A stretch of 64,000 nt of DNA, from positions 62,001 to 126,000 of the forward strand of contig NZ_LMRG01000003.1 of NCBI RefSeq assembly GCF_001425605.1, in the 5' to 3' direction. Source of the stretch: Rhizobium sp. Leaf453. GTDB taxonomy: Bacteria > Pseudomonadota > Alphaproteobacteria > Rhizobiales > Rhizobiaceae. Below, one piece after another: positions 57,508 through 64,000 of this stretch. Positions within the stretch are counted from its first letter, which is position 1. Each line of letters starts with the position of its first letter. The notes under the pieces were generated by a model. It worked only from the letters and a program-made list of their open reading frames with translations. It did not search any database and was not told the origin of the DNA. The position numbers and the translations under genes are program-made.

Positions 57508-57696
57508 CCACCGCCAAACTCACCCTCGAAACATCCTATTGTTGGCAGCTTGAAGCAAGGGACCCATCGAGGAAAACCAAGGACGGAGGACGTCCAGAAA
57601 GCCGGCCAGAGTGCGCCGGCAGGCAACTGCCACAAACTGTCAGCTGCACGGGGCTATACCAACCTCATCGACGAAGCAGCATCTAAAGGGAAAAGC

Positions 57697-58125
57697 ATGA
57701 TCGAGGCGTTTGCGGGCATTCACTGGGTCGCTGTATCAGCGGGGACGCTTGTCTTCATGGTCCTCGGGGCGACCTATTTCATGGTGCTCTTTCCGAAACA
57801 GTATCTGTACGTCACCGGGCGCGAAAACCTGCCGGAAGAGGAGCAACGGGTTTCCGGCGCGATCTTCATCGTCGGCCCGATGATCTGCTCGCTCGTCACC
57901 GTCATTGCCGACGCGGTCCTTGTCAGTGCACTCGGCATCACGTCCGTTCCCGATGCGCTGGCGCTAGGTCTTGTGGTCGGCTTGGGTTTCCTTGTGCCGA
58001 TGACCTTCAACATCGCCATCAACCCGCTATTTCCACGACCGATCCTCTACGGGTTGTTGAACGCGCCGTACTTCCTTGTCGCCAATGTCATCGCATGCAC
58101 CCTGATCGTCCTGATCCCGTTTTGA
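57697..58125 (+). CDS. DUF1761-like four-helix membrane protein
   Basis: Membrane protein of 142 residues with four hydrophobic segments: IHWVAVSAGTLVFMVLGATYF, AIFIVGPMICSLVTVIADAV, LALGLVVGLGFLVPMTFNIA and APYFLVANVIACTLIVLIPF. The short polar loop (TGRENLPEEEQRV) and overall layout resemble DUF1761 proteins. Function unknown. ATG 57697 follows taaagggaaaagc. Likely target of the divergent AraC regulator. Confidence 0.8.
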   Translation: MIEAFAGIHWVAVSAGTLVFMVLGATYFMVLFPKQYLYVTGRENLPEEEQRVSGAIFIVGPMICSLVTVIADAVLVSALGITSVPDALALGLVVGLGFLVPMTFNIAINPLFPRPILYGLLNAPYFLVANVIACTLIVLIPF

Positions 58126-58150
58126 GAACTGCCGCATATGGGAAAGTCCC

Positions 58151-58320
58151 TTTCCCGCCCCCTCCCCACAAGGGAGGGCTCAACCTGCAGCGCCGCCCGA
58201 GTTGTGAAAACCGGGGGTAGCGGCCGGGTATCCCCCTTATGGGCGAAATGGCCGACAGGCCAGAGGGGCCTTACCCCTACGCGACAGCTCTGGCCTGCAG
58301 GGTGAGGACAAGCTCCGGCG
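58151..58320. repeat. Degenerate palindromic repeat upstream of ftsZ2
   Basis: The 324-base gap before ftsZ2 contains CCCTCCCCACAAGGG (58160-58174), identical to part of the element at 28484-28600, followed by C- and G-rich hairpin sequence around 58225-58320. It looks like a decayed member of the same repeat family. The ftsZ2 promoter is probably downstream of it, in 58320-58440. Confidence 0.5.
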
Positions 58321-58449
58321 CCCATATTTCCCACTCCCTCTTGCACAGGCGCCGCCTCTCTGCCTTGTTGCTGACCTAATCTGCTGGGCAATACTGATTC
58401 GTCCCAAGCAACCAGCCAGCCAGCCGCCTGATCCCGAGGAACACGACGC

Positions 58450-59454
58450 ATGAATTTCAAGAAGCCCGAAATCTCGGAAATGAGGCCGAAGATTACCGTT
58501 ATCGGTGTTGGCGGCGGTGGCGGCAATGCCATCAACAACATGATTACCGAGGGACTTCAGGGTGCTGAATTCGTCGTCGCCAATACGGATGCGCAGGCGC
58601 TCACCATGTCGAAGGCGACGCGGCTGATCCAGCTTGGCGCGCAGGTCACACAGGGGCTCGGCGCCGGTTCGCTGCCGGAAGTCGGCCGCGCGGCGGCAGA
58701 GGAATCGATCGACGAGATCATGGATCATCTCGGCGGCACGCATATGTGCTTCGTCACCGCCGGCATGGGTGGTGGCACCGGCACCGGTGCGGCCCCCGTC
58801 ATCGCGCAGGCCGCCCGCAATGCCGGCATCCTGACGGTCGCAGTCGTCACCAAGCCGTTCAGCTTCGAAGGCAAGCGCCGCATGCAGTCCGCCGAGGAAG
58901 GCATCGAGCGCCTTCGCGAAGCCGCCGATACCGTCATCGTCATCCCCAATCAGAACCTCTTCCGCATCGCAGATGCCAAGACCACCTTTGCCGATGCCTT
59001 CGTCATCGCCGACCGGGTGCTCTATTCCGGCGTCGGCTGCATCACCGACCTGATCGTCAAGGAAGGCCTGATCAACCTCGACTTCGCCGACGTGAAATCG
59101 GTGATGAAGGGTATGGGCCGGGCGATGATGGGCACCGGCGAAGCGACCGGCGACGGCCGCGCCTCCAAGGCCGCCGAAGCCGCGATCGCCAATCCGCTGC
59201 TCAGCGAAGTTTCGATGAAGGGCGCCAAGGGCGTGCTGATCTCGATCTCCGGCGGCTCGGACATGACCCTGTTTGAGGTGGACGAGGCGGCAACCCGCAT
59301 CCGCGAGGAAGTCTATGTCGACGCAGACATCGTCGTCGGCGCCATCTTCGACAAGAACCTCGACGGTGTCTTCCGCGTCTCCGTCGTCGCCACCGGCCTC
59401 GACGCGCTGGCCCCCGGCGCGGATGGCGGGATCACGCAGCCGGCGCAGGCGTAA
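58450..59454 (+). CDS. ftsZ2: Short second FtsZ homologue
   Basis: Tubulin-like GTPase of 334 residues. The N-terminal GTP-binding domain is complete: [17 protein letters not shown] near 15-31, [10 protein letters not shown] and the tubulin signature [13 protein letters not shown] near 109-121; the T7 synergy loop is near 210-220 ([10 protein letters not shown]). The C-terminus stops soon after the second domain, without the long linker and the FtsA/ZipA-binding peptide of the main FtsZ. This matches the shorter FtsZ2 known from Sinorhizobium meliloti. The start codon is ATG 58450; cccgaggaacacgacgc lies upstream. A main ftsZ is expected elsewhere. Confidence 0.92.
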   Translation: MNFKKPEISEMRPKITVIGVGGGGGNAINNMITEGLQGAEFVVANTDAQALTMSKATRLIQLGAQVTQGLGAGSLPEVGRAAAEESIDEIMDHLGGTHMCFVTAGMGGGTGTGAAPVIAQAARNAGILTVAVVTKPFSFEGKRRMQSAEEGIERLREAADTVIVIPNQNLFRIADAKTTFADAFVIADRVLYSGVGCITDLIVKEGLINLDFADVKSVMKGMGRAMMGTGEATGDGRASKAAEAAIANPLLSEVSMKGAKGVLISISGGSDMTLFEVDEAATRIREEVYVDADIVVGAIFDKNLDGVFRVSVVATGLDALAPGADGGITQPAQA

Positions 59455-59498
59455 CGGGGCCGGCGTTTTCGAACAATTGCTGCTTGAGCTTGGGGGTT

Positions 59499-59602
59499 CC
59501 CCCCTCTGTCGGCTGAGCCTGTCCTCGGGCTTGCCAAAGGCAAGACCCGGGGGCCGACATCTCCCCCTCAAGGGGGAGATGTCCCGGAGGGACAGAGGGG
59601 GG
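59499..59602. repeat. Intergenic palindromic repeat element
   Basis: A 12-base perfect inverted repeat, CCCCCCTCTGTC (59499-59510) and GACAGAGGGGGG (59591-59602), encloses a second hairpin (CATCTCCCCC/GGGGGAGATG). The segment 59516-59535 is the exact reverse complement of 28666-28685. It lies between convergent ftsZ2 and the cyclase gene and may also act as a bidirectional transcription end. Confidence 0.8.
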
Positions 59603-59648
59603 TGAGCCTCCACGCCGTCCAAAGATCAATCGGACGCGGAATCCACCC

Positions 59649-60944
59649 TCAAACCACCGCCTCGACAACCGCCGCCGCCGGATCGAACCTAACTCGAAAC
59701 GCGCTGACCGGATGGGCGATGTTCTTGACCTTGAGGAAACCCAGGTCATCGAAATTCAGGTCGCGCTGCTTGCGGATATGGTCGCGCACGCCGCGCGAGA
59801 TGCAGATGCCGCCGGGCTCGGCCATCGGCTCCAGACGCGCTGCGACATTCACCGTATCGCCGAAGATATCGCCATCCTGGACGATGACATCGCCGACATT
59901 GATGCCCATGCGGAACAGAAGGCGCTCGTCGTCGGGTACGCCGGCGCTCTCGGCGATCATCACGCCCTGGATCTCGACGGCGCAATCGATCGCCGACAAT
60001 GCGCTGGCAAAGGCGACGAGCACGCTGTCGCCCGCGGTGTTGACGATGGTGCCGCTATGGGAGGCAATGATGGGATCGACCCGGTCGCGCACGTCCTTCA
60101 GGCGCGACAGGGTCCGGCTTTCGTCCTCCTCCATCATCCGGCTGTAACCGACGATATCGGCGGCGAGGATGGCGAGCAGCTTGCGGTCGAGATGCTGCAG
60201 CAGCTCATCGCGCGAGGCTTCGGCCGAACGCGCGCGGCGCAGTGTCAGGCGCATGGCGAGCAGCCCCATCAGCCCGGCCAGAAGCGCCAGGCCGATGACC
60301 ATGATTTCCTGGATGAAACCGGCGCGACGGGCCTGATCGGACCGCACGGCCATCAGGCTTTCCTCCTCCGCGCGCATCCGTTCAAGGACGTCGCGCACGC
60401 CGTCCATCAGTACCTTGCCTTGCCCGGTGCGAAGCACCGCCACGGCCGCGCCCTCGTCGCCGGCGCGGCGGCGCTCGACAGTCTGGCGCAGCTCCGACAG
60501 TTTCTGGGTCGCCAGCGAGCGCAGCACTGCGATATTTCCATCCTGCCGGCGATTGTCGGCAACACCTTCGCCGAGTGTCTCAACGCTGGTCGCGAGAGCA
60601 CTCACAGCCTTTTCATAGGGCTCGAGATAGTAGGGATCGCCGGTCAGGAGATAACCACGCTGGCCGATCTCGGCATCTTGCAACTGGGACTGGACGACGG
60701 AAATCAGCCGTTCGTTGCGGACCGTATGCGCCACGGCCTCATCCGCCGCCTGCCCTTTCTTCGAGACCCAGAAGGAGGCGCCGAGCAAAAGGACGATGAA
60801 GATCACCGTTGCGGCGGTGATCAGCCGCAGATTCTGCCGAGCTTCGTAGCTGACTCTTCGAATGACTGTCGATGCCTTGCGTTTCTGCGATCTCGGCGCG
60901 CTGATATCGGATGCCACGGGTCCCTGCCATTCCACCCTCGGCAC
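59649..60944 (-). CDS. Membrane adenylate cyclase with CHASE3 domain
   Basis: Class III adenylate/guanylate cyclase of 431 residues. Membrane helix 1 at about 39-60 (LITAATVIFIVLLLGASFWV), a CHASE3 extracytoplasmic sensor (about 62-205, with DAEIGQRGYLLTGDPYYLEPY), helix 2 near 213-232 (IMVIGLALLAGLMGLLAMRL), then the catalytic domain with AILAADIVGYSRMMEEDE (metal Asp) and FRMGINVGDVIVQDGDIFGDTVNVAARLE split across its second half. It would make cAMP in response to an external signal. Its promoter faces a DUF2867-like gene also on the minus strand. Confidence 0.92.
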   Translation of the reverse strand: MPRVEWQGPVASDISAPRSQKRKASTVIRRVSYEARQNLRLITAATVIFIVLLLGASFWVSKKGQAADEAVAHTVRNERLISVVQSQLQDAEIGQRGYLLTGDPYYLEPYEKAVSALATSVETLGEGVADNRRQDGNIAVLRSLATQKLSELRQTVERRRAGDEGAAVAVLRTGQGKVLMDGVRDVLERMRAEEESLMAVRSDQARRAGFIQEIMVIGLALLAGLMGLLAMRLTLRRARSAEASRDELLQHLDRKLLAILAADIVGYSRMMEEDESRTLSRLKDVRDRVDPIIASHSGTIVNTAGDSVLVAFASALSAIDCAVEIQGVMIAESAGVPDDERLLFRMGINVGDVIVQDGDIFGDTVNVAARLEPMAEPGGICISRGVRDHIRKQRDLNFDDLGFLKVKNIAHPVSAFRVRFDPAAAVVEAVV

Positions 60945-61039
60945 CCCTCGCGCCGTTTGCCGGAGATTGGCGCTGAAACGCGGCTTTTACAAGAGGCCTC
61001 CGCGTGTTTGCGCTGGGCCTAAGCTGGGGTGATCGGCGA

Positions 61040-61531
61040 TTAGCCGGCAGCCGGTTTCGACCGAGCCAGCCGCGACAGCATCGTGCGGACGATCAACCGG
61101 TGAAACGGCGTAATCAACGCGATGTAGATACGGCCGAACAGGATCTTGCGGCGAACCAGCGTCGTGACGCTGACCCTTTGGGCCAGTTCGCCGGCCTGGC
61201 TGACATCGACGACGATGCGGAAATCCAGATGCGTATCGTCGAAACCGAGCACTGCCCGTTCGCTGGTCTGCGAAACGATCGGAAAGAAGCCGACCATCTC
61301 CGCCTTGCCATCCGCCCCGGAGCCCTTCAGGCCGAACGGGCTGACAATGGCGTTTCGCACCGCCAGCAGGGCACGAACCCAGCCCGGAAAACGGCCAAGC
61401 CCGCGTTTTGCAAACGAGATCGCCGTTGCAGACTGGCCCGGCACCAGACGCTCGTAACAATCCGCCCAATCGGCAAGCGGCAGGGCCGGATGCGGTAGGG
61501 TAACGGGAACTGAATGGGTGCGCTGGGGCAT
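61040..61531 (-). CDS. DUF2867-like protein
   Basis: A 163-residue protein starting MPQRTHSVPVTLPHPALPL. It resembles the DUF2867 family: an N-terminal DCYERLV region, AVRNAIVSPFGL in the middle, and VTTLVRRKILFGRIYIALITPFHRLIV near the C-terminus. No signal or membrane helix is convincing. Start ATG 61531 is preferred over an in-frame start at 61621. Function unknown. It lies between lpdA and the cyclase gene on the same strand. Confidence 0.78.
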   Translation of the reverse strand: MPQRTHSVPVTLPHPALPLADWADCYERLVPGQSATAISFAKRGLGRFPGWVRALLAVRNAIVSPFGLKGSGADGKAEMVGFFPIVSQTSERAVLGFDDTHLDFRIVVDVSQAGELAQRVSVTTLVRRKILFGRIYIALITPFHRLIVRTMLSRLARSKPAAG

Positions 61532-61617
61532 GGCGGGCTCCGTTGGATCAAGCAATCCTAAAGCGCCCGCCGAAACGCCGCAAAGGGGCCGATTGTCACG
61601 GCCCCCTGCATGTATTG

Positions 61618-63021
61618 TCACATATGGATCGGCTTGGCGAAGGTTGCCAGCGCTGCTTCTTTGACGGCTTCCGACATGGTCGGGTGGGCGTGGCAGGTGC
61701 GGCCGAGGTCTTCGGACGAGCCGCCGAATTCCATCAGGACGGCGATTTCGTGGATCATCTCGCCGGCGCCGAAGCCGATGATGTGGCCGCCGAGAACGCG
61801 GTCGGTTTCCTTGTCGGCGAGAATCTTGACGAAACCGTCGGTGGCCAGCATGGCGCGGGCGCGGCCATTGGCGGTGAACGGGAACTTGCCGACCTTGTAG
61901 GCAATGCCTGCCGCCTTCAGCTCTTCCTCGGTCTTGCCGACGGAGGCGACTTCCGGCTGGGTGTAAACCACACCCGGGATAACGTCATAGTTCACATGAC
62001 CGGCCTGGCCGGCAATGATCTCGGCGACGGCGACGCCCTCATCTTCCGCCTTGTGGGCGAGCATCGGGCCGCGCACGACGTCGCCGATGGCGTAGATGCC
62101 GGCAACGCTGGTCTGGAAGTGATTGTCGATCTCGACACGGCCGCGCTCCAGCTTGATGCCGGCCTCTTCAAGACCGAGACCGGTAGTATAGGGACGCCGG
62201 CCGGTGGCGATCAGCACGACATCGGCATCGAGCGTCTGCGCATCGCCGCCCTTGACGGGCTCGAAGGTCACCTTGGCGCCTGCGCCGGACTTTTCGACGC
62301 CCGTCACCTTGGCACCGAGCTTGAAATCGATGTCCTGCTTGGCCAGCATGCGCTGGAACTGCTTGGAGACTTCGCCGTCCATGCCGCCGAGGATCGTGTC
62401 GAGATATTCGACGACGGTGACCTTGGCGCCGAGACGCGACCAGACCGAACCGAGTTCGAGGCCGATGACGCCGCCGCCGACGACGACCATGTTGGCCGGG
62501 ACCTTTTCCAGCGCGATCCCGCCGGTGGAGGAGACGATGACCGTCTCGTCGATCTCGACCTGAACACCCGGAATGCCGGCAACGTCTGAACCGGTGGCGA
62601 TGACGATGTTCTTCGTTTCGAGAACCTGTTCCTCGCCCTTGTCATTGGTGACGGAGACCTTGCCGGCGCCGAGCACCTTGCCGGTGCCCTGGAAAGCATC
62701 GATCTTGTTCTTCTTGAACAGGAAGGCGACGCCATCGACGTTCGACTTCACCGTCGCATCCTTGTGCGCCATCATTTTGGACAGGTTCAACGTCGGCGCG
62801 GCCACCTCGACGCCGAGCGCGTCGATGCCATGGGCGGTCTGGTGAAACACTTCGGAGGCGTGCAGCAGGGCCTTGGACGGAATGCAGCCGACATTGAGGC
62901 AGGTGCCGCCATAGGTGGCGCGCTTCTCGATGACACCGACCTTGAGGCCGAGCTGGGCCGCCTTGATGGCGCAGACATAACCGCCGGGGCCGGTGCCGAT
63001 AACGATGAGATCATAAGACAT
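61618..63021 (-). CDS. lpdA: Dihydrolipoamide dehydrogenase (E3)
   Basis: FAD-dependent E3 component of 467 residues that reoxidises dihydrolipoamide in 2-oxoacid dehydrogenase or glycine-cleavage complexes. FAD motif DLIVIGTGPGGYVCAIKAAQ, redox-active disulfide GGTCLNVGCIPSKALLH near 40-56, NAD motif VVVGGGVIGLELGSVW near 181-196 and the C-terminal CHAHPTMSEAVKEAA with the active-site His-Glu. The location next to an SDR and an unidentified gene is like that of the E3 linked to sucAB in rhizobia, so it probably serves 2-oxoglutarate dehydrogenase; sucAB lies outside the window. Confidence 0.95.
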   Translation of the reverse strand: MSYDLIVIGTGPGGYVCAIKAAQLGLKVGVIEKRATYGGTCLNVGCIPSKALLHASEVFHQTAHGIDALGVEVAAPTLNLSKMMAHKDATVKSNVDGVAFLFKKNKIDAFQGTGKVLGAGKVSVTNDKGEEQVLETKNIVIATGSDVAGIPGVQVEIDETVIVSSTGGIALEKVPANMVVVGGGVIGLELGSVWSRLGAKVTVVEYLDTILGGMDGEVSKQFQRMLAKQDIDFKLGAKVTGVEKSGAGAKVTFEPVKGGDAQTLDADVVLIATGRRPYTTGLGLEEAGIKLERGRVEIDNHFQTSVAGIYAIGDVVRGPMLAHKAEDEGVAVAEIIAGQAGHVNYDVIPGVVYTQPEVASVGKTEEELKAAGIAYKVGKFPFTANGRARAMLATDGFVKILADKETDRVLGGHIIGFGAGEMIHEIAVLMEFGGSSEDLGRTCHAHPTMSEAVKEAALATFAKPIHM

Positions 63022-63044
63022 GGAAAGGTCCTTCCTGAGAGCGG

Positions 63045-63803
63045 CTATCGTCCGCCGCTGACGTTGAGTATGGCGCCCGTGACATAGGACGACGAAGGGG
63101 AAAGCAGGTAGACAATGGCGTCGGCAACCTCTTGCGCGGTGCCCGGCCGTTTCAACGGAATGGTCGGCGACATTTCCCGCGCGCGGTCGGGAAGACCGCC
63201 GGATGCGTGGATATCGGTATCGATGACACCAGGCCGAACCGCGTTGACGCGGATGCCGTCGTCGGCAACCTCGCGCGAAAGCCCGATGGTGAAGCTGTCG
63301 ATCGCGCCCTTCGAGGCGGCATAATCGACATATTGCCCGGCCGAACCGAGAACGGCGGCCATGGAAGACAGATTGACGATGACGCCGCCCTTGCCGCCGT
63401 GGCGCACAGACATGCGCCGCACCGCCGCCGCCGCGCAGAGGATCGAGCCGGTGACGTTGACGCGCAGCATGCGCTCCAGCCGTTCCGGTGTGATTTCATC
63501 GATCCGGGCTGGCATGCCGACGATGCCGGCATTGTTGACGAGGCCGTCGAGCCGGCCGAACGTCTTGTCGATCGCGGCAAAGATCGCGTCGATCCCCGTC
63601 TCGCTGCCGACGTCACCCTCGACGGCAACGGCCGTGCCGCCGGCCTTTGTGATGGCGGTCACGACCGCATCCGCCGCCGGGCGGTTGGAGGCATAGTTGA
63701 CGACGACGGCCCAGCCTTGCGCCGCCGCCGACTGGCAGACCGCCGCACCAATGCCACGGCTACCGCCGGTGACGAGCAGAACGGGAAGATCGCTTGATGT
63801 CAT
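63045..63803 (-). CDS. Short-chain dehydrogenase/reductase
   Basis: Classical SDR of 252 residues with VLLVTGGSRGIGAAV near 8-22, NNAG in LDGLVNNAGIVG, the catalytic serine in VNLSSMAAVLG, YAASK (Tyr/Lys) and the C-terminal SYVTGAILNVSGGR. Substrate unknown. ATG 63803 overlaps the stop of the upstream gene (ATGA), and aaggggtg lies upstream; longer in-frame starts run through that upstream gene. It ends 23 bases before lpdA and is probably co-transcribed with it. Confidence 0.92.
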   Translation of the reverse strand: MTSSDLPVLLVTGGSRGIGAAVCQSAAAQGWAVVVNYASNRPAADAVVTAITKAGGTAVAVEGDVGSETGIDAIFAAIDKTFGRLDGLVNNAGIVGMPARIDEITPERLERMLRVNVTGSILCAAAAVRRMSVRHGGKGGVIVNLSSMAAVLGSAGQYVDYAASKGAIDSFTIGLSREVADDGIRVNAVRPGVIDTDIHASGGLPDRAREMSPTIPLKRPGTAQEVADAIVYLLSPSSSYVTGAILNVSGGR

Positions 63804-64000
63804 GACGCACACCCCTTGAAGGTCAGCACATCCCAGGGCGCGACGGTTGCCTTGCCCCAGATGGACGAGTTGCGAATGGCGGGTCCGAAATCGGGCAGCA
63901 GCAGTTGCGCCACCGCATTCACACCCTCCGGCGGCAGGGACCCGACCGTGCCGTCGTTTCCGACCGAATAGATGACACCTTCCCAAACCGTGCAGGCGGC
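63800..64000 (-). CDS. 3' end of an unidentified gene
   Basis: The last 66 residues of a minus-strand gene that continues beyond the window. The visible sequence includes VWEGVIYSVGNDGTVG, ANTVAQLLLPDFGP-like AVAQLLLPDFGPA, NSSIWGKATVAPWDVLTF and ends FKGCAS. The frame stays open to the edge and its stop overlaps the SDR start (ATGA), so it is real and coupled. The product cannot be named from this fragment. Confidence 0.7.
   Translation of the reverse strand, partial: AACTVWEGVIYSVGNDGTVGSLPPEGVNAVAQLLLPDFGPAIRNSSIWGKATVAPWDVLTFKGCAS

Overview
The window looks like a chromosomal segment of a Rhizobiaceae alphaproteobacterium (Rhizobium/Agrobacterium/Sinorhizobium relatives). Supporting signs are high G+C with strongly GC-biased third positions, an atpHAGDC operon with an alanine/lysine-rich N-terminal extension on the beta subunit, a glpRD-ABC glycerol locus in the order known from Rhizobium leguminosarum, an NAD-linked formate dehydrogenase fdsGBACD operon, a short second FtsZ like that of S. 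meliloti, and several GC-rich intergenic palindromic repeats. The genus is an inference. No sequence search could be run.

Layout. 1-1.9 kb: arginase (5' end outside the window) and ornithine aminotransferase. 2.2-4.5 kb: a soluble double-PAS chemoreceptor coupled to CheW. 4.6-8.8 kb: a GlxA-type AraC regulator divergent from a Tat-exported alpha/beta hydrolase and a Tat-exported metallo-beta-lactamase-fold protein, then a potassium channel. 8.9-11.4 kb: two unknown membrane-anchored proteins and an ExoY-like sugar transferase behind a long AT-rich leader. 11.8-20.4 kb: a complete glycerol uptake and oxidation operon (glpR, glpD, glpS, glpT, glpP, glpQ, glpU, glpV), all on the minus strand. 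20.6-29.9 kb: an SDR, a LysR regulator and the formate dehydrogenase operon, interrupted between fdsB and fdsA by a low-GC gene.

30.1-38.0 kb: a pentapeptide-repeat protein, a KaiC-like ATPase with a hybrid histidine kinase, an Lrp regulator divergent from a saccharopine-dehydrogenase-like enzyme, a small membrane protein and a GDP-mannose pyrophosphorylase. 38.2-46.4 kb: the ATP synthase F1 operon, a small membrane protein and priA. 46.5-52.7 kb: a transaldolase-like aldolase, a transmembrane chemoreceptor, a RecF-like ATPase, an acyltransferase and XerC. 52.8-56.4 kb: tandem TraB/GumN-like proteins, a thermonuclease-fold protein and a gene-poor stretch. 56.4-64 kb: an AraC regulator divergent from a DUF1761-like membrane protein, ftsZ2, a CHASE3-type adenylate cyclase, a DUF2867-like protein, lpdA, an SDR, and the 3' end of an unidentified gene.

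Most of the window is ordinary core metabolism. The strongest candidate for something unusual is the 333-residue protein at 24509-25510. It is clearly lower in G+C than its neighbours and carries a C-terminal motif resembling DUF4145/HEPN proteins. It is translationally coupled by an ATGA overlap into the middle of the formate dehydrogenase operon and flanked by an imperfect 11-bp direct repeat. Other points of interest are candidate GlpR and LysR operators, repeat elements that donate a ribosome binding site, a KaiC/hybrid-kinase pair whose kinase seems to lack a canonical start codon, an ABC importer with one degenerate ATPase signature, and a potassium channel ending in a zinc ribbon.
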